This document shows, one piece after another, positions 44,611 through 54,781 of a DNA stretch of 64,000 bases; position 1 is the stretch's first letter; each line of letters begins with the position of its first letter. The DNA is from Akkermansia muciniphila (lineage in GTDB: Bacteria; Verrucomicrobiota; Verrucomicrobiia; Limisphaerales; SXTU01). The stretch spans positions 1 through 64,000 of the forward strand of contig CAMCFN010000012.1 in NCBI GenBank assembly GCA_945874145.1. The letters run 5' to 3'. Below the pieces are notes generated by a model. That model was given only the letters and a program-made list of their open reading frames with translations, ran no database searches and was not told where the DNA came from. The position numbers were made by a program, and so were the translations under genes.

Positions 44611-46512
44611 ATGCCGTCCTTTTTTAGAGCACTCGCAAGCTTGCTTGCTCTGCTCCCCGTCTTCGCCGGGAGCACGGACGCGTTTGCGCAGTCGGATTAC
44701 ACCCGGCAGGCCGGGGAATATGCCTTGTCGGGTGCGTTACCGGGCGACCAAACCCGCCCTGCGCTCGCCTTTGGTCCAACTGGTGGCTACGTGGTCTGGC
44801 AGGACAATGTAACGGACGGGGATGGCAGTGGCATCAGCGCGCAGCGGCTTAATGATAATCTTTCTGGCACGCTTGCCCCGTTCAGGGTCAACCAAGTGGC
44901 GGCGGGCTATCAGGAGTTTCCGCAGGTCGCCGTGCTTCCCAACGGAGGGGCGGTTTTTGTCTGGCAGGGCGGCACGCTGGGTTTCCAAAAGGTCTTCGCG
45001 CGCTTCATGAATGCGTATGGGACCTTTGCGACCGATGATATTTTGGTCGGTGCGGACACGAATCAGCCCAGCCTACATCCGGCCGTGGCGGTGCTGACGA
45101 GCGGGGACGTGGTTGTGGTCTGGAGCCGCATGGAAGGGGATGGTCATCTACAGGGTATTTGTGCGCGCCGCTTGTCTTCCGCTGGTGCGTTGTTGGGGCC
45201 GGAATGGGTGGTGAATCAGTCCACCACTTACAATCAGAGCAAGCCGGCCATCGCTGCCTTGGCCGGGGGCGGCTTTGCGGTGGCGTGGGTGTCAGAGTCG
45301 GTCAGGGGCAGTGATCCGCTGGTGACCGAAGGCGGAAGTGACGCGATTGCGGTGGATGTTTTGGCCCGTCGTTATGATGCTGTTGCCCAACCTGTGGCTG
45401 GTGAATTCAAGGTGAACACCCAGACGCACCTCTGCAATCATCCAGCCGTGGCCCCGACAGCGGCCGGTGGATTTACCGTGGTCTGGGAACAGCGCGATGC
45501 GATGGTGCGGACCAACGGGCTGGACGTGCTAGCGCGAACTTACGATAGCAACGGGGCACCGGTCGCCGCACCGGTGCTGGTGAATGCAACCGTATATGGA
45601 GATCAATACGCACCTCGCGTGGCGGTTCATGCCGAGACGCATCTGGTGGTGTGGACCAGCTTGGGGCAAGACGGCTCGTATGAGGGGGTGTATGGCCGGG
45701 CGCTGACGGCTTCAGGCTCGCCGACTGGAAGTGAATTCCTCGTGAACACCACTACTTTGAACCGGCAGGATCATCCGGTGGTGGCGGCCGACAGCAACGG
45801 ACGTCTGTTGGTGGTTTGGTCAAGCTTCGCCGGGGTTGCTGCTGGGGTTGACCTTTATGCCCAGCGTTATGCATCCGCACAACCGGTGCCCACCCCCGCC
45901 GCACCACGGGTGAATGCCCTCAACCACTCGAGGTTGGTAATTTCCTGGGCGGAACTGGCGGGTTACGACCTCCAGCATTATGCGGTTTATGTGGATGCCA
46001 ATCCGGTTCCTTTGGTGGTCACCGAACAGATGGTGGTGATTACCAATTTGCTGGCCGGCAGCGAACATAGCGTTCGCATGGAATATGTGTTGCGGGATGG
46101 CCGGCGTTCCGCGCTCTCTGCGGCCGCAGTCGGAACCACTTGGGGGGATGATTTTAACTTCGATGGCTTGCCCGACGATTGGCAGGCCCGCTTTTGGGGG
46201 GCAAACCCAGTTCGGTGGCCAGCGGGCAATGTGGACAGTGATGGTGACGGTGCGAGTAATTTGCAGGAGTTTCTAGCCGGGACGGACCCGATGAACCAAG
46301 GCAGCGCGCTCCGTTTGGGCATGACGCGCAACGGGCAAGGCCTGTGGCTTAACTGGAACACGGAGCCGGGGTTGGTATACCAGGTGCAGGTCTCAACCAA
46401 TGCCTTCGACTGGCAGGCCTTGGGCAAGTCTCGATTTGCTCCCGGTGCCACGGATGCGCTGGCCGTTGGTGGCAGCGATGTGCGTCTGTATCGAATCATT
46501 CGAATGAGATGA
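44611..46512 (+). CDS. Exported repeat protein, propeller-like repeats plus FN3, Ca-loop and C-terminal YQVQVSTN module
   Basis: The 633-residue protein has a signal peptide (LASLLALLPVFAGSTDAFA). About seven repeats each contain a V-V-W-type strand (VVWQD, FVWQG, VVWSR, VAWVS, VVWEQ, VVWTS, VVWSS) over residues ~45-420, which suggests a seven-bladed propeller-like fold. A fibronectin-like domain follows (~430-515), then a Ca-binding loop DSDGDGASNLQEFLAGTDP. The C-terminal module reads WLNWNTEPGLVYQVQVSTN...LYRII and is shared with two downstream proteins. It is the first of four exported proteins; the next gene overlaps by ATGA. Function is unknown; secreted sensor or adhesin is possible. 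Confidence 0.75.
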   Translation: MPSFFRALASLLALLPVFAGSTDAFAQSDYTRQAGEYALSGALPGDQTRPALAFGPTGGYVVWQDNVTDGDGSGISAQRLNDNLSGTLAPFRVNQVAAGYQEFPQVAVLPNGGAVFVWQGGTLGFQKVFARFMNAYGTFATDDILVGADTNQPSLHPAVAVLTSGDVVVVWSRMEGDGHLQGICARRLSSAGALLGPEWVVNQSTTYNQSKPAIAALAGGGFAVAWVSESVRGSDPLVTEGGSDAIAVDVLARRYDAVAQPVAGEFKVNTQTHLCNHPAVAPTAAGGFTVVWEQRDAMVRTNGLDVLARTYDSNGAPVAAPVLVNATVYGDQYAPRVAVHAETHLVVWTSLGQDGSYEGVYGRALTASGSPTGSEFLVNTTTLNRQDHPVVAADSNGRLLVVWSSFAGVAAGVDLYAQRYASAQPVPTPAAPRVNALNHSRLVISWAELAGYDLQHYAVYVDANPVPLVVTEQMVVITNLLAGSEHSVRMEYVLRDGRRSALSAAAVGTTWGDDFNFDGLPDDWQARFWGANPVRWPAGNVDSDGDGASNLQEFLAGTDPMNQGSALRLGMTRNGQGLWLNWNTEPGLVYQVQVSTNAFDWQALGKSRFAPGATDALAVGGSDVRLYRIIRMR

Positions 46513-47957
46513 ACCCGACCATGCGATATCTCTTCACAACGCTGCTGGGGCTGGTCGTGCTGCTGGGCCTCGTTTCCTCAGGCCGGGCTTTTTCGCTGAT
46601 GGGGCCGCCCGCTACTTGGCAGACTTCCGCGATTGGATACAACCTTACGGCTGATGTGGGCGCTCCCATGAATCTAAGCGAGGAGTATCGCATCACGATG
46701 CCAACTCTGAATTACGGCTTTGATGCGACCTTTCTGAACTTCTTCGGGTCGAATGGAGTGGCGGCTGTGCAGGCGGCCATGACCATCCTGAACAACATCC
46801 CTGATGTCCGAACGATGAGCTACACATTGACCGAATTTCCACTGCAAGGGGTGGGGCCGGCCAACAGCACTGCGGCCAATCTGCAAATCCGGGATTTGAA
46901 GTCGGCCACGCTTTCCACTGTGCTGGGCCAGATGGGGTTAGCCAGCCCGGAACGTTGGGTGTTCTCTCTCCGGGACCGCATCGTGGTGGGGAATGTGACA
47001 AACTACATCGTCATTCAGCGCAATTTCGATCCTGTGAATTGGAATCCCACCAACACTGTCAATGGGGTGCTTTACACCTACACCGTTCGTGACCCGGTGC
47101 CCAACCAGCTTACTACTTACTCGGATGCGGTCGAGTCACCGGCGGATGGCCGAACCGTGAACCCGTTCTTGTCGGTGGCGGGCGTGGATGATGGCGGCGG
47201 GTTGAGAGCAGGTCAGTTCTTTACCAGTCTGACCCGGGATGATTTTGGAGCGCTGCGCTATCTGCTTCGGTTCAATAACGTCAATACTGAGCAAATAACG
47301 CTTGGCACGGCCGGGATTGGCGGCAGCGGTCTTACCTTGGTGCCGTTTGAATCCCCCTACAGCTTCCCGAGTGGCACAAATACAACTAATTCGCTCGGCA
47401 CCAATACCCCTGTTGCTCTTGCACGTCGGCCAGGGATCGGAAAAGTATCGTTTCGTTCGCTTTCTATTGATTCGTTGCTGGGTATTAACATTTTGCCGGT
47501 GACGAATCGCTACACAGATGCTTACTACCATCCCACCAATTTTTATCTCACTAACCAGACCCTGCAACGGGTGTCCACTTTGCCGGACATCCTGTTTTCT
47601 GCCGGGGATATTTCCGCGGGGCAGCTTACCAACGGGGCGACGCTGTCTCGTCCTACCAGCACGCGGTGGATAAACAATGCAGCGCTCCCGGGCAATAGTT
47701 CTCTGGGAGGAACGGGAAATAATCCCGGGCCGGGGGTGATTCCTGAAGGCGATGGCACAAGCGTCGCGATTCCCATCATATTCGACACCTTGGGGCCAGC
47801 GCGCATCAATTTTCAAAGCGGCGGTGCCCGGTTTTTGGATGAGCGCAGCGCTCGACTCAACGGGGTTTGGGGATTCTTTGACACCACGACCATTTATTCC
47901 GTGTTTCCAGACGGATTGACCATTCAGGCTCTGGAACGACAACTCTACGGACCATGA
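46509..47957 (+). CDS. Exported protein of unknown function
   Basis: The 482-residue protein starts inside the previous stop (ATGA). A signal peptide runs MRYLFTTLLGLVVLLGLVSSGRAFS. The mature part is rich in Asn, Thr and Gly and has many aromatic strands (NLSEEYRITMPTLNYGFDATF, YIVIQRNFDPVNWNPTNTVNGVLYTYTV). 'GFDATFLNFFGSNGVAAVQAAMTILNNIP' looks like a helix typical of exported enzymes with a metalloprotease-like organisation, but no HExxH is present. No family is recognised. It lacks the shared YxVQxSTN tail found in its neighbours. It overlaps the next gene by ATGA as well, so the three are tightly coupled. Confidence 0.7.
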   Translation: MNPTMRYLFTTLLGLVVLLGLVSSGRAFSLMGPPATWQTSAIGYNLTADVGAPMNLSEEYRITMPTLNYGFDATFLNFFGSNGVAAVQAAMTILNNIPDVRTMSYTLTEFPLQGVGPANSTAANLQIRDLKSATLSTVLGQMGLASPERWVFSLRDRIVVGNVTNYIVIQRNFDPVNWNPTNTVNGVLYTYTVRDPVPNQLTTYSDAVESPADGRTVNPFLSVAGVDDGGGLRAGQFFTSLTRDDFGALRYLLRFNNVNTEQITLGTAGIGGSGLTLVPFESPYSFPSGTNTTNSLGTNTPVALARRPGIGKVSFRSLSIDSLLGINILPVTNRYTDAYYHPTNFYLTNQTLQRVSTLPDILFSAGDISAGQLTNGATLSRPTSTRWINNAALPGNSSLGGTGNNPGPGVIPEGDGTSVAIPIIFDTLGPARINFQSGGARFLDERSARLNGVWGFFDTTTIYSVFPDGLTIQALERQLYGP

Positions 47958-50950
47958 GGCCGGCATTCAAACAAAGGAGCGGGCGCTTGTCTGGAGACGA
48001 AAAGTGTCCGGCGATTCGAGGCCTTGGCGTTTGGCAGAAACGCCTAGCTACGTTCCTAGTCGCGCTCACGCTCGCCTTGAGTAGGGTTGGTTCGGTGCAA
48101 GGGACGGTTCTAGTCTTTACCAACTTATCAGATGTCACGAACCCGCAGATTGATGCTACCACTGTGGTAAACATCGGCACGATCAACGCCGTCAGTTCAA
48201 TTTTCGGTGGCCAGTCCCTGTTCCAGGCGATCAACAATCTAAATTTCACCAACACGATCAGCGGCAGGATGGTGGGGGATGTGGGCTTCCAACTGGAGTT
48301 TACCACAAACACCTCCCGGTTCTTTGCCAACAGCATCGTAAATCAAGGGGTCATCACGGCTCCCACCATCCTGCTCTCGGCAACTAACCTGATAAACTCC
48401 GGCGAGCTGAGGGGAGAGGATCTGCTCGAACTTAAAGGGCAGGATATTACTTTAACGCGTTCCATTTTGTCTGCTTCCGGCGCGGGTTCCTCTAGCTCTG
48501 GATTCCGTTCGGTGGATACCAACGGAGTGGTGACCTATCGAAACCCGAGTTCTGTCGTTGATCTTTATTGGGGGGCAGGGACGGGGGATGTGATGACCGC
48601 GTCCTCTGCTGGTTCACTGTTCTTGCCATCGCTTGATTCTCTAGGGTTTGGTTTTCGCCCTCCGCAAGTTTCGTCCCCTTCCCATGAGGTCCAATCCGTG
48701 CAGGCGGGGCTCGGGGCATTGACTGCTTTCCAGCGAATCACCGGAACTAACTTTCTCTCCTACGTCCGCACCAACCGGCAAGGCACCAATCTCAATATCC
48801 AAGTAGTTTTGGTGCAGACTAACCGTGCAGCTACGAATCTTTCCGTGGATGTGCGTTTTACCTCTGGCTTTGGTGCGAATGGTTTTGCTGGCAACGTTCC
48901 GTTGCTGAGATTTAGCACCTTAGGCACGGACATAACAACTGGCACATCTTACACCAACAGCCTGTTTTTCCTCGACCGGATCAACACGCTGACCAACGCG
49001 AATCTATCTGCCAACCTTCAGGGGGGATCCTCACGCCCGGCGGCGTATGAGTTGATTCGCAGCACCTTCTTGGATGCCAATTTTGTGCCGGGTGGTGGGC
49101 TCACAACCAACGAAAGCATTGCCAACATTGCCTATTATCAGAATGGATACGTGTTGGACACCGTCACCAATCACAGCTATGCGGCTTGGCAGGCAGGGGT
49201 GGGCAATGCTGCTTTGATACAACCGGGGGCCGCCAACTATCTTCCTCATTTGGATGATCCTACAAATTTCGCAGGCCGGGTAGATATTATCGCGAACAAT
49301 CTCAATCTGAACTTGGCTCGTATCAGCGCAGACAATTTGGTCAGCATCCGTGCGACGAATCTTAGCAGTAGCGCGGGGACTCTGATTGATGCCCCCTTCA
49401 TCCAGATCAACATCGCCAATACCAACACCACGCTTACGTTGACGAACTTCTCAACGACTGAGGTTGCTCGACCTAACGGGACCATGTCCTTTTATAGCAC
49501 GGTCTGGACAAACTCCGTTACCAATACGCCCATTCAGCTAAATTTACGCTATCATGTGCTCATCGTGGACGCCTCACTACTGAGCGGAATTTCGCCGGTA
49601 ACATTGCAGGAATTCTCGGCTCGTGGCACCAACGTCATCATCAATAACATCTTGAATATAGGGCGGCTCATCCAGGTGGATTCGCCGGCTGTAACCTTCA
49701 GCTCCTCAAGTTCTTTGAGCCTGCCCTTGTTGGGGGCCACCAATCTTGGCGCTGTGAATTTCCCTAATCTGACACACTTCACCAATCTGGGCACGATCAC
49801 TGTGCCATTTCAGTGTGTGTTTGGCAGCGACCGGCCCACGGCAATCACCTACTTCGCACAGCGAGGTTCAATGGTGGCTAACAGCATCAGCATCAGGGCG
49901 ACTGAATATGAAAGTTCTGGAACAAACGCCACCCGGTCTTTGGCCAGCGGAGCAGCTGCTTCTGGAGGGCCGATTTCCATCACGGCTGATTCCGCCAAAT
50001 TTGATGGCGGAGCCGTTGGCGGTTTGCTTTCGGCGGGGGGCAGCATTTTGCTGGCCGGCAATGACATCAAGCTAAGGAGTCATCAGGTGACTACTGCGGG
50101 CACGCTGATTCTCAGTCCCACCAATTCGCTCACGGATGCCGGGTTCAGCGGCACCAACCGGGTTAATTGTGCCTTGGGTTTCTACCTCACGGTCAAGCCT
50201 CGGCTTGGAGATTTGTTGGGCACCACAATTTACACTACAGCACCATTTAACCGTGACGTGCCACATGTGTGGGCTGGCACCAATCTCGGGGTAACGGTGG
50301 CGGGTTACTCCAACAACGCTGCTTTAGGCCGGCTGCTTTTGGACACGGGCACCAATCTCTTTTCGCAGAATCGGCTGGTCTTTGGCGGCGCTGGGATCAA
50401 CAACGCCCTCTACGTGGATTATTTGGAATTGGCAGGGACGCTCACAAATGAGTTGGCTTCGCACCTCCTTATAGAAAGCAACTTGACCATATATTTTGCG
50501 AACGCCAATCTTCCTGTGGAGGCTTTGGACGGGCAGTTTGATGGGCGTTTGCGTTGGGTGCGTGATTACGCCGGACTCAACACAGGCGTTGATGTTAGGC
50601 TGGCGGATGGCCAAACAGTGAAGGTAAATGTGGCCAAGCTGAGTAGTTTGGTGCTCGATTCGGACGGCGACGGAACGGTGAATGGCAGCGATCTGAGCCC
50701 TTTCGACGGTGTTGTTGTGGACAGTCAGGTGATGTTCACCAATGTTCCTCCGCTTACTGCATTTCTGCGATGGGAGGCAGCAGCGCAGACAATCTATCAG
50801 GTGGCAGTGAACACTAATTTGCTCACCAGTGGATTCAACTTTCTCGCTAACATCACCAACACCTCATCAACGAATCGAATCATCATTTTCTCGGAGGTCG
50901 TTCCCGCAGGAAGCACGGAGCGCTACTACCGTGTTTCGTATCAACCTTGA
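47954..50950 (+). CDS. Large exported beta-rich protein, adhesin-like, with C-terminal module
   Basis: The 998-residue protein has a late signal peptide (WQKRLATFLVALTLALSRVGSVQG, after ~27 hydrophilic residues). It is a beta-rich chain with many Asn/Thr-rich short strands (NLINSGELRGEDLLELKGQDITLTRS; NIILNIGRL-like repeats near 560), resembling the beta-helix of filamentous haemagglutinin-like adhesins. A Ca-loop DSDGDGTVNGSDLSPFD lies near residue 905. The C-terminal module TIYQVAVNTN...ERYYRVSYQP follows. It overlaps the gene before it by ATGA and is followed, nine bases later, by the subtilase. Role as surface filament or adhesin is inferred. Confidence 0.7.
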   Translation: MRPAFKQRSGRLSGDEKCPAIRGLGVWQKRLATFLVALTLALSRVGSVQGTVLVFTNLSDVTNPQIDATTVVNIGTINAVSSIFGGQSLFQAINNLNFTNTISGRMVGDVGFQLEFTTNTSRFFANSIVNQGVITAPTILLSATNLINSGELRGEDLLELKGQDITLTRSILSASGAGSSSSGFRSVDTNGVVTYRNPSSVVDLYWGAGTGDVMTASSAGSLFLPSLDSLGFGFRPPQVSSPSHEVQSVQAGLGALTAFQRITGTNFLSYVRTNRQGTNLNIQVVLVQTNRAATNLSVDVRFTSGFGANGFAGNVPLLRFSTLGTDITTGTSYTNSLFFLDRINTLTNANLSANLQGGSSRPAAYELIRSTFLDANFVPGGGLTTNESIANIAYYQNGYVLDTVTNHSYAAWQAGVGNAALIQPGAANYLPHLDDPTNFAGRVDIIANNLNLNLARISADNLVSIRATNLSSSAGTLIDAPFIQINIANTNTTLTLTNFSTTEVARPNGTMSFYSTVWTNSVTNTPIQLNLRYHVLIVDASLLSGISPVTLQEFSARGTNVIINNILNIGRLIQVDSPAVTFSSSSSLSLPLLGATNLGAVNFPNLTHFTNLGTITVPFQCVFGSDRPTAITYFAQRGSMVANSISIRATEYESSGTNATRSLASGAAASGGPISITADSAKFDGGAVGGLLSAGGSILLAGNDIKLRSHQVTTAGTLILSPTNSLTDAGFSGTNRVNCALGFYLTVKPRLGDLLGTTIYTTAPFNRDVPHVWAGTNLGVTVAGYSNNAALGRLLLDTGTNLFSQNRLVFGGAGINNALYVDYLELAGTLTNELASHLLIESNLTIYFANANLPVEALDGQFDGRLRWVRDYAGLNTGVDVRLADGQTVKVNVAKLSSLVLDSDGDGTVNGSDLSPFDGVVVDSQVMFTNVPPLTAFLRWEAAAQTIYQVAVNTNLLTSGFNFLANITNTSSTNRIIIFSEVVPAGSTERYYRVSYQP

Positions 50951-50959
50951 TCACGCTAA

Positions 50960-53900
50960 ATGGCAGAAATATTTAAGCATTGTGAACGGTTGGGGCAGAG
51001 CCTGTTCCAGCTAGCCCAAGGTCGGCGTTCGATCCATAGGTTTACCGTCTTGTTCATTCTCTGCGGGGTTGGGCTGCTGGGGGCTCAAGACGCTCGGGTG
51101 CCGTTTATCATGCTGGATGGCAAGCGGGTTCACCCGACGAGCGTGCTGGTCAAATACGGTCCTCGGGTCACGGCAGCCAACTTGAGAGCGACCCTTCAAA
51201 CAGCAAATTTAAGAATCATCAAGGAACTGGCTGCCCCAGCAAGGTGGGCTGTCTTGGATGCTTTGCCGCAAGCCCCTGTCGTGCCCGCAGGAGAGGAGGC
51301 CAGAGTCCTGCGCGACCAGATCGAACAGCTTCGCCTGTCGGGGCAGTTCGAGCTTGTGGAGCCAGATTTTGTCCGCCAGTTGACCTTGCTCCCGCCGGAC
51401 ACATTTTTTCAGGATGGCACGCTTTGGGGCCTGCGAAACACCGGACAATTTGGCGGGGTGATAGGCGCGGATATCAACGTCACAAACGCGTGGGATATCA
51501 CGGTTGGCAGCACGAATATCATTATCGCCGTGCTGGACTCGGGGATTCGCTATGACCATGTGGACCTTGCGAGCCAGATGTGGCGCAATCCCGGGGAGAT
51601 TCCTGGAGACGCTATAGATAATGACGGAGATGGCTATGTGGACAATGTCTTCGGCATTAATGCTCTCACAGGGTCGGGAGATCCGAACGACGATAACGGC
51701 CACGGGACACACGTTGCTGGAACAATCGGGGCCTCGGCCAACAATGGTCAGTCGCATGTTGGAGTAGTTTGGAATACGCGACTGATGGCGCTCAAGGCGG
51801 CGGATCGGTTTGGTTTTTTGACTTCGAGCGCCGTAATTACGGCGGTGGATTTCGCCATTTCGAAGGGAGTAAAAATCATCAACGCCAGCTTTGGTGGCTA
51901 CTTCTTCTCCCAAGCGGAGTTTGATGCTTTCCTGCGAGCTAGAAATGCAGGTATCTTGGTGGTCGCGGCAGCTGGCAATGATGGGGTGAACACGGACCTT
52001 CAGCCGCATTACCCATCTTCTTTCCAACTGGATAATATTATCTCGGTGGCTGCTTTAGATCGCAGAGATGGCATTGCCAGCTTCTCAAACTTTGGGCGCA
52101 CGAGCGTCCACTTGGGCGCACCTGGAGTGGAAATTAATTCCACCTACAACTCCTCTCCGACCAGCTACCAGCAATTGGACGGGACCAGCATGGCTGCACC
52201 GCATGTGGCGGGGGTGGCGGGCCTAGTCTTTTCGCTCACAACCAACATCACAGCCAGCGAGGTCCGCAACCGCATTCTTTTTACGACGACACCCGTTTCC
52301 GCATTGGCTACGAACACGATACAGAGCGGCAGAGTTAATGCGCATCGAGCTTTAACTACCGTTGATGACAACCTGCTCGAAGTTTTGGTGACGCCTGCCC
52401 CTGGCAGCACTTTGCTCGCCGGGGCCACGATCTCGTTTACCGTCGAGGTAAGTGATCTGCTGCCGGTGAACAATGCAACTGTCATCGGCTCCATCCCTGG
52501 AATCTTTACCAATCAAGTTTTTCTAAATACGGGGGTGAATCCCGACTTGGTGGCGGGGGATAATCGCCACACCTTCAGCGTCAATGTGCCGGCCATTGCA
52601 ACAAATAGCCTGCAGCTTTCCTTGAGTATCAGCGCGCCAGGCAAGACTAATTACGCGAATACCTTTACCTACAGAACTGCCCCCATACCCTCTAATGACA
52701 ATTTTCCTCCAACTGCCAAGGTGCCCGACAACGGAGGCATTATTTTGGGCGACAATACTTTTGCAACTCTTCAATCGGGGGAACCACTGCACGCCGGGGT
52801 CGCAGGGGTGGCTCGTTCCATCTGGTGGAACTGGGCACCCACCAACTCTGGCCCAGTGCTCGTGGACACGGCAGGAAGTTCGTTCGATACCGTGGTGGCA
52901 GTCTATACCAATGCGTTCCAGACCACTGCTTTGGGCAATCTCAATCTGGTGCGAGCAACCAATGATGTCGGGAATATTCTGCAAGGGTTCGTAACATTTA
53001 CAGCCGCTGCCGGAACCACCTATCGCATTGCCGTTGCCAGCGCTTCAACCAACAGTTCAGGGGAGGTTCGGCTCCGCGTTCTCTTTGGGGCCGATCCTGA
53101 TACCCAAGCCCCGATGGTTGCGATAACCAACTTGGTCAGCGGCCCCCAGTCGATTGGCAATCCTCCCAGTGGCTTGATATTGACCAACGCCCAACTAATC
53201 CTCTCCGGCACTGCGGTTGACCCCGCCACCAATGCCATTGGCGTGCGCCAAGTGCAGGTCCGTCTTAACAACGGCTTGGCGGTTTCGGCCACTGGAACCA
53301 CCAACTGGACCGCTCCGCTGTTCCTCAGTCCCGGAACCAATGTGATCCAGATTTCAGCTGCGGATTTCTCCGGTAACGTGTCCGCCCCCATCACATTCCA
53401 AGTGAACTACCGTGTCTTTGACCCGTTTAACGATGTGCTGGCTAATGCTCTTGAATTAGCCGGCAATCTTGGTGCGGTGGTAACTAACAATTTCAACGCG
53501 ACCACTGAGCCAGGCGAGCCCTTTCATGTTGGCAAGCAGGGTGGTAAATCTGTCTGGTATTTCTTCACGCCTGCCTCCGACGGCTTGCTGTTTCTTACCA
53601 CCTCCAACTCAACGTTTGACACCCTTTTGGCCGTCTACACGGGCAGTCGCGTGGATCGCCTCACCTCGGTCAGCGCTAACGACGACGCCCCTTCCCTCGG
53701 TGCCGTGCATAGCGACATCTATCAGGCGGTGCGGGCAGGCGTAAGATATTATGTGGCTGTGGACGGATTGGCGGGAGCTTCTGGACAAATTATTCTCTCC
53801 TACTCATTTACGGCGCTTCCGATTTATCAGTTGACCGTGAATTCCACCACCGGCGGCATCGCATTTCCCAATTCTGGAACGTATGTAAGTAATGCGACAG

Positions 53901-54730
53901 TGGACGTTACTGCGGTCGCGTCCAACGGGTTTAATTTTGTGACTTGGCAGGGAGATCAGTTGTCCCTCGACAATCCGTTGCGGTTATTCGTGAACAAGCC
54001 AACCACGCTCACGGCGGTCTTTGCGCCTCGTTTTCTGGCGGACGATTTTGAGACGGGGTTACTGCGCGCCAGTCGTGGCTGGGCGACGAATTCCATCACT
54101 AACTCACCCGGCGCTGCAGCTTGGTTCGTTGCGGCGGTCAACGCTCAAACCACAAATGCAAGTCAGGGCAGTCTTTTCCATGCGCGGGCAGGGGGCATCA
54201 CCCATGGGCAGACCACGGTGCTGAGGCTGGTGTCTGCCACTCGCGCGGGGAACGCATCCTTCGCCTATCGTGTCAGCAGTGAGGCGTTTGGACTGAACGG
54301 GGGAGACTTCTTTGAGTTCTACTTAAACGGTGTCCGCCAAGTGCGGACGAATGGCGAGAGTGGGTGGCAGACGCACAGCTTTAACGTGACCGCACGCACT
54401 AATGTTCTTGAGTGGCATTACATCAAGGATTCGAATAACAGTGAAAATCTGGATGCCGTATTTGTGGATAATCTGGATCTGCCAATTGTGGAGCCAGTGA
54501 ATCCTGCGGTGGTGGTTCGCTTCAGCACCAATGCGGTCCAACTGCTAAACGGAGGTTTGCAGTTGAGAATTGAAGGTCAGTCCAATCAGGTTTATCGCGT
54601 GCAGGCGTCCAGTGATCTCGCCAACTGGGTGGATGTTTCGACCAATTTTGCTCCTTACGGTTTGATTCAGTTCGCAGAGCCGCAGGCGATTACGAATTCC
54701 AGCCGCTATTATCGGGTCGTCGCACCCTGA
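50960..54730 (+). CDS. Subtilisin-like serine protease (S8) with PPC-like repeats and C-terminal module
   Basis: The 1256-residue protein has a signal/anchor (IHRFTVLFILCGVGLLGA) and an N-terminal propeptide-like region (VLVKYGPRVTAANLRATL). The S8 catalytic domain has Asp in IIIAVLDSGIRYDHVDL (~193), His in NGHGTHVAGTIG (~250) and Ser in GTSMAAPHVAGVAGL (~410). Two repeated PPC-like domains (VARSIWWNWAPT...SSFDTVVAVYTN and GKSVWYFFTPA...STFDTLLAVYTG) follow, then an InlB-type repeat (SGTYVSNATVDVTAVASNGFNFVTWQG) and the shared tail QVYRVQASSDLANW...RYYRV. It could mature its three co-encoded neighbours or act on foreign protein. Confidence 0.9.
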   Translation: MAEIFKHCERLGQSLFQLAQGRRSIHRFTVLFILCGVGLLGAQDARVPFIMLDGKRVHPTSVLVKYGPRVTAANLRATLQTANLRIIKELAAPARWAVLDALPQAPVVPAGEEARVLRDQIEQLRLSGQFELVEPDFVRQLTLLPPDTFFQDGTLWGLRNTGQFGGVIGADINVTNAWDITVGSTNIIIAVLDSGIRYDHVDLASQMWRNPGEIPGDAIDNDGDGYVDNVFGINALTGSGDPNDDNGHGTHVAGTIGASANNGQSHVGVVWNTRLMALKAADRFGFLTSSAVITAVDFAISKGVKIINASFGGYFFSQAEFDAFLRARNAGILVVAAAGNDGVNTDLQPHYPSSFQLDNIISVAALDRRDGIASFSNFGRTSVHLGAPGVEINSTYNSSPTSYQQLDGTSMAAPHVAGVAGLVFSLTTNITASEVRNRILFTTTPVSALATNTIQSGRVNAHRALTTVDDNLLEVLVTPAPGSTLLAGATISFTVEVSDLLPVNNATVIGSIPGIFTNQVFLNTGVNPDLVAGDNRHTFSVNVPAIATNSLQLSLSISAPGKTNYANTFTYRTAPIPSNDNFPPTAKVPDNGGIILGDNTFATLQSGEPLHAGVAGVARSIWWNWAPTNSGPVLVDTAGSSFDTVVAVYTNAFQTTALGNLNLVRATNDVGNILQGFVTFTAAAGTTYRIAVASASTNSSGEVRLRVLFGADPDTQAPMVAITNLVSGPQSIGNPPSGLILTNAQLILSGTAVDPATNAIGVRQVQVRLNNGLAVSATGTTNWTAPLFLSPGTNVIQISAADFSGNVSAPITFQVNYRVFDPFNDVLANALELAGNLGAVVTNNFNATTEPGEPFHVGKQGGKSVWYFFTPASDGLLFLTTSNSTFDTLLAVYTGSRVDRLTSVSANDDAPSLGAVHSDIYQAVRAGVRYYVAVDGLAGASGQIILSYSFTALPIYQLTVNSTTGGIAFPNSGTYVSNATVDVTAVASNGFNFVTWQGDQLSLDNPLRLFVNKPTTLTAVFAPRFLADDFETGLLRASRGWATNSITNSPGAAAWFVAAVNAQTTNASQGSLFHARAGGITHGQTTVLRLVSATRAGNASFAYRVSSEAFGLNGGDFFEFYLNGVRQVRTNGESGWQTHSFNVTARTNVLEWHYIKDSNNSENLDAVFVDNLDLPIVEPVNPAVVVRFSTNAVQLLNGGLQLRIEGQSNQVYRVQASSDLANWVDVSTNFAPYGLIQFAEPQAITNSSRYYRVVAP

Positions 54731-54781
54731 CAGTAGTTCCATTGGGTTCTGTATGCCCAGTTAGGCGGCGTCTGCGATGGC

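Noticed and set aside
51709-51735. Phage or toxin context for the subtilase (for example lanthipeptide processing)
   Set aside because: Neighbours are large exported proteins, and there is no lanthipeptide synthetase, precursor peptide or dedicated exporter nearby.
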